This document shows, one piece after another, positions 12,580 to 16,439 of a stretch of DNA of 16,439 nt. The position numbers and the translations under genes were made by a program. This stretch comes from Streptomyces lydicus. GTDB lineage: Bacteria; Actinomycetota; Actinomycetes; Streptomycetales; Streptomycetaceae. The stretch is taken from assembly GCF_000717345.1 (NCBI RefSeq), contig NZ_JNZA01000069.1, forward strand, positions 1 through 16,439. The letters run 5' to 3'. Each line of letters starts with the position of its first letter. Position 1 is the stretch's first letter. A model generated the notes under the pieces. The model was given only the letters and a program-made list of their open reading frames with translations. It did not search any database and was not told the origin of the DNA.

Positions 12580-13628
12580 CCCGCCTCATTCCGTCCCCGG
12601 TCGTCGTCGACATCAACGCCGGCGCCCTGGACGACCTGGCGGGCCTGCTGGCCGATCAGCGCATCTCCGCGTCCGGCAAGCTCGCCATCGCGATCAGCGG
12701 CGGCTCGGGGGCGCGGCTGCGCGAGCGGCTGTCCCCCGCGCTGCCCGGCGCCGAGTGGTACGAGGTCGGCGGCGGCACGCTGGATGACGCGATCAAGCTC
12801 GCCGACGCCATGAAGAAGGGGCACTACGACGCGGTCGTGGGCCTCGGCGGCGGCAAGATCATCGACTGTGCCAAGTTCGCCGCCGCGCGGATCGGCCTGC
12901 CGCTGGTCGCCGTCGCGACGAACCTGTCGCACGACGGCCTGTGCTCGCCGGTCGCCACGCTGGACAACGACGCGGGCCGCGGCTCGTACGGTGTGCCGAA
13001 CCCGATCGCCGTGGTGATCGACCTCGACATCATCCGCGAGGCCCCGGTCCGGTTCGTCCGCTCCGGCATCGGCGACGCGATCTCCAACATCTCCGCGGTC
13101 GCGGACTGGGAGCTCTCGCACCGCGAGACCGGCGAGGACATCGACGGGCTGGCCGCCGCCATGGCCCGCCAGGCCGGCGAGGCCGTGCTGCGCCACCCCG
13201 GAGGTGTCGGCGACGACAACTTCCTCCAGGTGCTGGCCGAGGGCCTGGTCCTGACCGGCATCTCGATGTCGGTCGCGGGCGACAGCCGTCCGGCCTCCGG
13301 TGCCTGCCACGAGATCAACCACGCCTTCGACCTCCTCTTCCCCAAGCGCGCCGCGAGCCACGGCGAGCAGTGCGGCCTGGGCGCCGCCTTCGCCACGCAT
13401 CTGCGCGGGGACAAGGAGACCCGTGACCTGATGGTCGAGGTGCTGCGCCGGCACGGGCTGCCGGTCACGCCGGGTGAGATCGGCTTCACCGACGAGGAAT
13501 TCGTCCAGGTCGTCGAGTACGCACCCAAGACCCGCCCCGGGCGCTACACCATCCTGGAGCACCTCGACCTGTCCACCGACCAGATCAGGGACGCTTACGC
13601 CGACTATGCACAAGCCGTCAGTAGCTGA
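12567..13628 (+). CDS. sn-Glycerol-1-phosphate dehydrogenase family protein (iron-ADH/DHQS superfamily)
   Basis: This 353-residue cytosolic enzyme closely follows the signatures of archaeal glycerol-1-phosphate dehydrogenase (EgsA). These are GGGKIIDCAKFAA (94-106, NAD(P) binding), VATNLSHDGLCSPVA with Asp123, GIGDAISNISAVADWEL, SRPASGACHEINHAFD with His248, and SHGEQCGLGAAFATHL with His265. Asp123, His248 and His265 are the likely metal ligands. The family reduces dihydroxyacetone phosphate to sn-glycerol-1-phosphate, the mirror form of normal bacterial glycerol phosphate; Bacillus AraM is a bacterial example. The ATG overlaps the preceding gene by 13 bases in another frame, and the 3' end overlaps the next gene by 23. 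It probably supplies the polyol phosphate for the adjacent nucleotidyltransferase. A different ketose or polyol phosphate substrate remains possible. Confidence 0.92.
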   Translation: MPVLTRLIPSPVVVDINAGALDDLAGLLADQRISASGKLAIAISGGSGARLRERLSPALPGAEWYEVGGGTLDDAIKLADAMKKGHYDAVVGLGGGKIIDCAKFAAARIGLPLVAVATNLSHDGLCSPVATLDNDAGRGSYGVPNPIAVVIDLDIIREAPVRFVRSGIGDAISNISAVADWELSHRETGEDIDGLAAAMARQAGEAVLRHPGGVGDDNFLQVLAEGLVLTGISMSVAGDSRPASGACHEINHAFDLLFPKRAASHGEQCGLGAAFATHLRGDKETRDLMVEVLRRHGLPVTPGEIGFTDEEFVQVVEYAPKTRPGRYTILEHLDLSTDQIRDAYADYAQAVSS

Positions 13629-14385
13629 ACTCCGCCCGGTCGTGCACCCCGCGGGTGTCAAGGACCGGCGCAGCGGTGAGCACTGGGCCGGCCGGCTCTA
13701 CATGCGCGAGATCTCCCTGCGCATCGACCGGCACCTGGTGAACACGCGGGTCACGCCCAACCAGCTGACCTACCTGATGACCGTCTTCGGCGTCCTTGCC
13801 GCCCCGGCACTGCTGGTGCCGGGGATCTGGGGCGCCGTGCTCGGCGTGCTGATGGTCCAGCTCTACCTGCTGCTGGACTGCGTCGACGGCGAGATCGCCC
13901 GCTGGAAGAAGCAGTTCTCGCTGGGCGGCGTGTACCTGGACCGGGTCGGCGCCTACCTGTGCGACGCCGCGGTCCTGGTCGGCTTCGGCCTGCGCGCCGC
14001 CGACCTGTGGGGCGCGGGGCGGATCGACTGGCTGTGGGCGTTCCTCGGCACCCTCGCGGCCCTCGGCGCCATCCTGATCAAGGCCGAGACCGACCTCGTC
14101 GGCGTCGCCCGTCACCAGGGCGGGCTGCCGCCGGTCAAGGAGGCGGCGTCCGAGCCGCGCTCGTCCGGTATGGCGCTGGCCCGCAAGGCGGCCGCGGCGC
14201 TGAAGTTCCACCGGCTTGTCCTCGGTGTCGAGGCGTCCCTGCTGATCCTGGCCCTGGCGGTCCTGGACACGGTCAGGGGCGACCTGTTCTTCTCCCGTCT
14301 GGGCGTTGCCGTGCTGGCCGGCATCGCGCTCCTTCAGACGCTGCTCCACCTCGTGTCCATCCTCGCCTCCAGCAGGCTCAAGTGA
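13606..14385 (+). CDS. Second CDP-alcohol phosphatidyltransferase family protein, altered motif
   Basis: This 259-residue multi-pass membrane protein has an N-terminal amphipathic segment and RVTPNQLTYLM before the first membrane helices. The motif reads Asp91, Asp94-Gly95, Ala98-Arg99, Gly108 and Asp112. The fourth aspartate, which serves as the general base in studied members, is replaced by Ala116 (YLDRVGAYLCD). I checked this codon by codon in the nucleotide sequence. It may use another residue or acceptor geometry, or act as a partner of the larger transferase. The ATG at 13606 overlaps the previous gene by 23 bases, and its only weak AGGGA is 14 bases upstream, so translation is probably coupled. 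The substrate is unknown. Confidence 0.9.
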   Translation: MHKPSVAELRPVVHPAGVKDRRSGEHWAGRLYMREISLRIDRHLVNTRVTPNQLTYLMTVFGVLAAPALLVPGIWGAVLGVLMVQLYLLLDCVDGEIARWKKQFSLGGVYLDRVGAYLCDAAVLVGFGLRAADLWGAGRIDWLWAFLGTLAALGAILIKAETDLVGVARHQGGLPPVKEAASEPRSSGMALARKAAAALKFHRLVLGVEASLLILALAVLDTVRGDLFFSRLGVAVLAGIALLQTLLHLVSILASSRLK

Positions 14386-14396
14386 CGGGAGCCGAT

Positions 14397-15290
14397 GTGG
14401 GTACGAGCATGCGCGTCGGTGCGGTCGTCCTGACCATGGGCAACCGCCCCGACGAGCTGCGGGCGCTGCTGGACTCGGTCGCCAAGCAGGACGGTGACCC
14501 GATCGCGATCGCCGTCGTCGGCAACGGTTCGCCGCTGCCCGAGCTGGCCGTTCCCGGCGTGGACGTCCGGACCGTCGAGCTGCCGGAGAACGTCGGCATC
14601 CCGGCGGGCCGCAACGTCGGCATCGAGGCGTTCGGGCCCGGCGGCAGCGAGGTCGACATCCTGCTCTTCCTGGACGACGACGGGCTGCTGGCCAGGGAGG
14701 ACACCGCCGAGCTGTGCCGCAAGGCGTTCGCCGGGGACCCCGGGCTCGGGATCATCAGTTTCCGGATCGCCGATCCGGAGACCGGCGAGACCCAGCGCCG
14801 GCACGTGCCCAGGCTGCGCGCGTCCGACCCGATGCGCTCCTCGCGGGTGACCACCTTCCTCGGCGGCGCGAACGCGGTCCGTACGAAGGTGTTCGAGGAG
14901 GTCGGCGGGCTGCCCGACGACTTCTTCTACGCCCATGAGGAGACCGACCTGGCCTGGCGCGCGCTGGACGCGGGCTGGCTGATCGACTACCGGTCGGACA
15001 TGGTCCTCTTCCACCCGACGACGGCACCGGCCCGGCACGCGGTCTACCACCGGATGGTGGCCAGGAACCGCGTCTGGCTGGCCCGCCGCAACCTGCCTGC
15101 CCCGCTGGTTCCGGTCTATCTCGGTGTCTGGTTTCTGCTCACCCTCGCCCGCCGGCCGTCGCGGCCGGCACTGCGGGCCTGGCTGGGCGGCTTCAAGGAG
15201 GGCTGGGCGACCCCGTGCGGTCCCAGGCGCCCCATGAAGTGGGCTACCGTTTGGCGACTGACCCGACTGGGCCGCCCACCCGTCATCTGA
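14397..15290 (+). CDS. Glycosyltransferase family 2 protein
   Basis: This is a 297-residue GT-A fold enzyme. It has the N-terminal strand VGAVVLTMGNRPDEL, PENVGIPAGRNVGI, the metal-binding acidic triad FLDDDG (Asp93-95), a GGANAVR loop, and HEETDLAWRALDAGW (180-194) carrying the usual catalytic acidic residues. It resembles rhamnosyl- or galactofuranosyl-type GT2 enzymes, which transfer an NDP-activated sugar to a lipid-linked acceptor on the cytoplasmic membrane face. A hydrophobic patch (PVYLGVWFLLTLARRP) near the C-terminus could bind membrane. I choose GTG 14397 because GGGAG lies five bases upstream. GTG 14382, overlapping the previous stop, and ATG 14409 are in-frame alternatives. It probably decorates the product of the phosphatidyltransferases before export. 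Donor and acceptor are unknown. Confidence 0.9.
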   Translation: MGTSMRVGAVVLTMGNRPDELRALLDSVAKQDGDPIAIAVVGNGSPLPELAVPGVDVRTVELPENVGIPAGRNVGIEAFGPGGSEVDILLFLDDDGLLAREDTAELCRKAFAGDPGLGIISFRIADPETGETQRRHVPRLRASDPMRSSRVTTFLGGANAVRTKVFEEVGGLPDDFFYAHEETDLAWRALDAGWLIDYRSDMVLFHPTTAPARHAVYHRMVARNRVWLARRNLPAPLVPVYLGVWFLLTLARRPSRPALRAWLGGFKEGWATPCGPRRPMKWATVWRLTRLGRPPVI

Positions 15291-15320
15291 CAAGCTCGTA
15301 TCTGAGAGCATCAGCGCGAA

Positions 15321-15337
15321 CCGGGGCGTGGCCCCGG
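15321..15337 (+). repeat. Hairpin in the leader of the permease gene
   Basis: CCGGGGC (15321-15327), loop GTG, GCCCCGG (15331-15337) form a perfect 7-bp stem in the only sizeable gap of the operon (15291-15358). It ends 21 bases before the GTG start and leaves the ribosome binding site free. It could tune expression of the exporter or stabilise a processed mRNA. No convincing promoter is seen in the gap. Confidence 0.45.
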
Positions 15338-15358
15338 CAGCGCACCTTGAGGACGAAA

Positions 15359-16297
15359 GTGTCAACTGTGAGCGAGACCACGCACGACGGTGCGGTCGCC
15401 ATGAGTGCCCCGCCAGCTTCCGACGAAGGGCTCTCGCCCGCCCAGCGGGCCCAGAAGTACGGGCTTGCGCAGAGCGGGGCCCGGCCCAGCCTCCCGGACT
15501 ACATCCGGCAGCTGTGGCAGCGGCGGCACTTCATCTCCGCCTTCGCCAGCGCGAAGCTGACGGCGCAGTACAGCCAGGCCAAGCTGGGACAGGTCTGGCA
15601 GGTGGCCACGCCCCTGCTGAACGCGCTCGTCTACTACTTGATCTTCGGCCTGCTGATCGGTACGAGGAAGGGCATCCCCGACTTCGTCCCGTTCCTGGTG
15701 ACCGGCGTCTTCATCTTCACCTTCACCCAGAGTTCGGTGATGGCCGGTACCCGGGCGATCTCCGGCAACCTCGGGCTGGTGCGGGCGCTGCACTTCCCGC
15801 GGGCGTGCCTGCCGGTGTCGTTCTGCCTGATGCAGTTGCAGCAGCTGCTGTTCTCGATGGGCGTGCTGGTGCTGATCCTGCTCGGCTTCGGGCAGATGCC
15901 GACGTGGTCGTGGCTGCTGGTCTTCCCGGCGTTGACCCTGCAGTTCGTGTTCAACACCGGCTTGGCGATGGTGATGGCGCGGCTGGGTTCCAAGACTCCG
16001 GACCTGGCGCAGCTGATGCCGTTCATCATGCGGACGTGGATGTACGCGTCCGGCGTGATGTTCAGCATCGACCTGATCCTCAAGGGCAAGCACGTCCCGC
16101 ATTTCGTGGAAGTCCTGCTCAACGGGAATCCGGCCGCGGTCTACATCGACCTGATGCGTTTCGCGCTGATCGACAGCTTCACCCACAAGCAGCTGCCGCC
16201 GCACGTGTGGGCGTTCGCCGGCGGATGGGCGCTGCTGATGGGCGTCGTCGGTTTCGTGTACTTCTGGAAGGCTGAGGAGCGGTACGGACGTGGCTGA
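15359..16297 (+). CDS. ABC-2 type polysaccharide/teichoic acid exporter permease (TagG/Wzm-like)
   Basis: This 312-residue integral membrane protein has a cytoplasmic N-terminus of about 80 residues, unusually long and polar, and then about six membrane segments. Examples are PLLNALVYYLIFGLLIG, FVPFLVTGVFIFTFT, LFSMGVLVLILLGFG, WLLVFPALTLQFVFN, and a C-terminal WALLMGVVGFVYFW followed by KAEERYGRG. The KLTAQYSQAKLGQVWQV block before the first helix and the basic C-terminal end are typical of TagG/Wzm permeases. These flip lipid-linked glycopolymers across the membrane. The start is GTG 15359, with GAGGA five bases upstream. The 3' end overlaps the ATPase gene by eight bases, which fits a two-component transporter. 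It is the natural exit route for the product of this operon; the cargo is inferred. Confidence 0.93.
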   Translation: MSTVSETTHDGAVAMSAPPASDEGLSPAQRAQKYGLAQSGARPSLPDYIRQLWQRRHFISAFASAKLTAQYSQAKLGQVWQVATPLLNALVYYLIFGLLIGTRKGIPDFVPFLVTGVFIFTFTQSSVMAGTRAISGNLGLVRALHFPRACLPVSFCLMQLQQLLFSMGVLVLILLGFGQMPTWSWLLVFPALTLQFVFNTGLAMVMARLGSKTPDLAQLMPFIMRTWMYASGVMFSIDLILKGKHVPHFVEVLLNGNPAAVYIDLMRFALIDSFTHKQLPPHVWAFAGGWALLMGVVGFVYFWKAEERYGRG

Positions 16298-16439
16298 GCA
16301 GAACAACGGCCTCCAGCCGACCGAGGCGGCCGGGGAGCGTATCCCGACGGTGATCGCGGACGATCTGCACATCGTCTACCGCGTCTACGGCACCGGTGCG
16401 GGCCGGGGCAGTGCCACCGCGGCGCTGAACCGGATCATC
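16290..16439 (+). CDS. ABC transporter ATP-binding protein (TagH/Wzt-like), 5' part only
   Basis: Fifty codons are present before the window ends, so the gene is truncated by the window edge. The start GTG 16290 lies inside the end of the permease gene, with GAGGAG (16274-16279) ten bases upstream. The visible residues IADDLHIVYRVYGTG and GSATAALNRII match the N-terminal extension found before Walker A in Streptomyces TagH-type ATPases. The Walker motifs themselves lie outside the window. The identification rests on this N-terminus and on coupling to the permease gene. Confidence 0.85.
   Translation, partial: MAEQNNGLQPTEAAGERIPTVIADDLHIVYRVYGTGAGRGSATAALNRII

Noticed and set aside
13959..14396. 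N-terminal extension of the glycosyltransferase frame
   Set aside because: It overlaps the second phosphatidyltransferase in another frame and is Arg/Gly-rich. A GTG with GGGAG at 14397 starts just before the conserved GT2 strand.

Overview
The window is chromosomal DNA of a high-GC actinomycete, almost certainly Streptomyces. Codon third positions are nearly all G or C, ribosome binding sites are AAGGAG/GAGGA-like, several genes start with GTG, and the initiator tRNA gene lacks an encoded CCA. There is no insertion sequence, integrase, phage gene or CRISPR array.

Left part (1-6248), mostly housekeeping and small accessory genes. On the minus strand are a Tex-type RNA-binding protein with a Gly/Arg-rich tail and an SCO6745-like protein of unknown function. 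On the plus strand are a GlxA-type regulator (DJ-1/PfpI plus AraC domains) and a second DJ-1 superfamily protein resembling isonitrile hydratase. A crotonase-fold protein lacking both usual catalytic glutamates lies on the minus strand.

Middle part (6249-9447): an ABC-F protein divergent from the crotonase, both apparently with -10 elements close enough to the start codon for leaderless or near-leaderless transcripts. Then come an initiator tRNA gene with promoter and strong hairpin, an RsbW-like ATPase-domain protein, and type I isopentenyl-diphosphate isomerase (idi). The last two genes converge and overlap by 26 bases.

Right part (9448-16439), the most interesting. A regulatory region of about 590 bases holds two tandem direct repeats, both with an 11-base period. 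It precedes a tightly packed plus-strand operon of seven genes, the last cut by the window edge. They encode a large CDP-alcohol phosphatidyltransferase (apparent CTG start), a LicC/inositol-phosphate-cytidylyltransferase-like nucleotidyltransferase, an archaeal-type sn-glycerol-1-phosphate dehydrogenase homologue, a second and smaller CDP-alcohol phosphatidyltransferase with a changed active-site motif, a GT2 glycosyltransferase, and the permease and ATPase of a TagGH/Wzm-Wzt-like exporter. A coherent reading (inference) is: make a polyol phosphate, activate it with CTP, transfer it at the membrane, glycosylate the product and export it. The product would be a cell-envelope glycolipid or glycopolymer with phosphodiester-linked polyol, possibly of unusual glycerol-1-phosphate stereochemistry.
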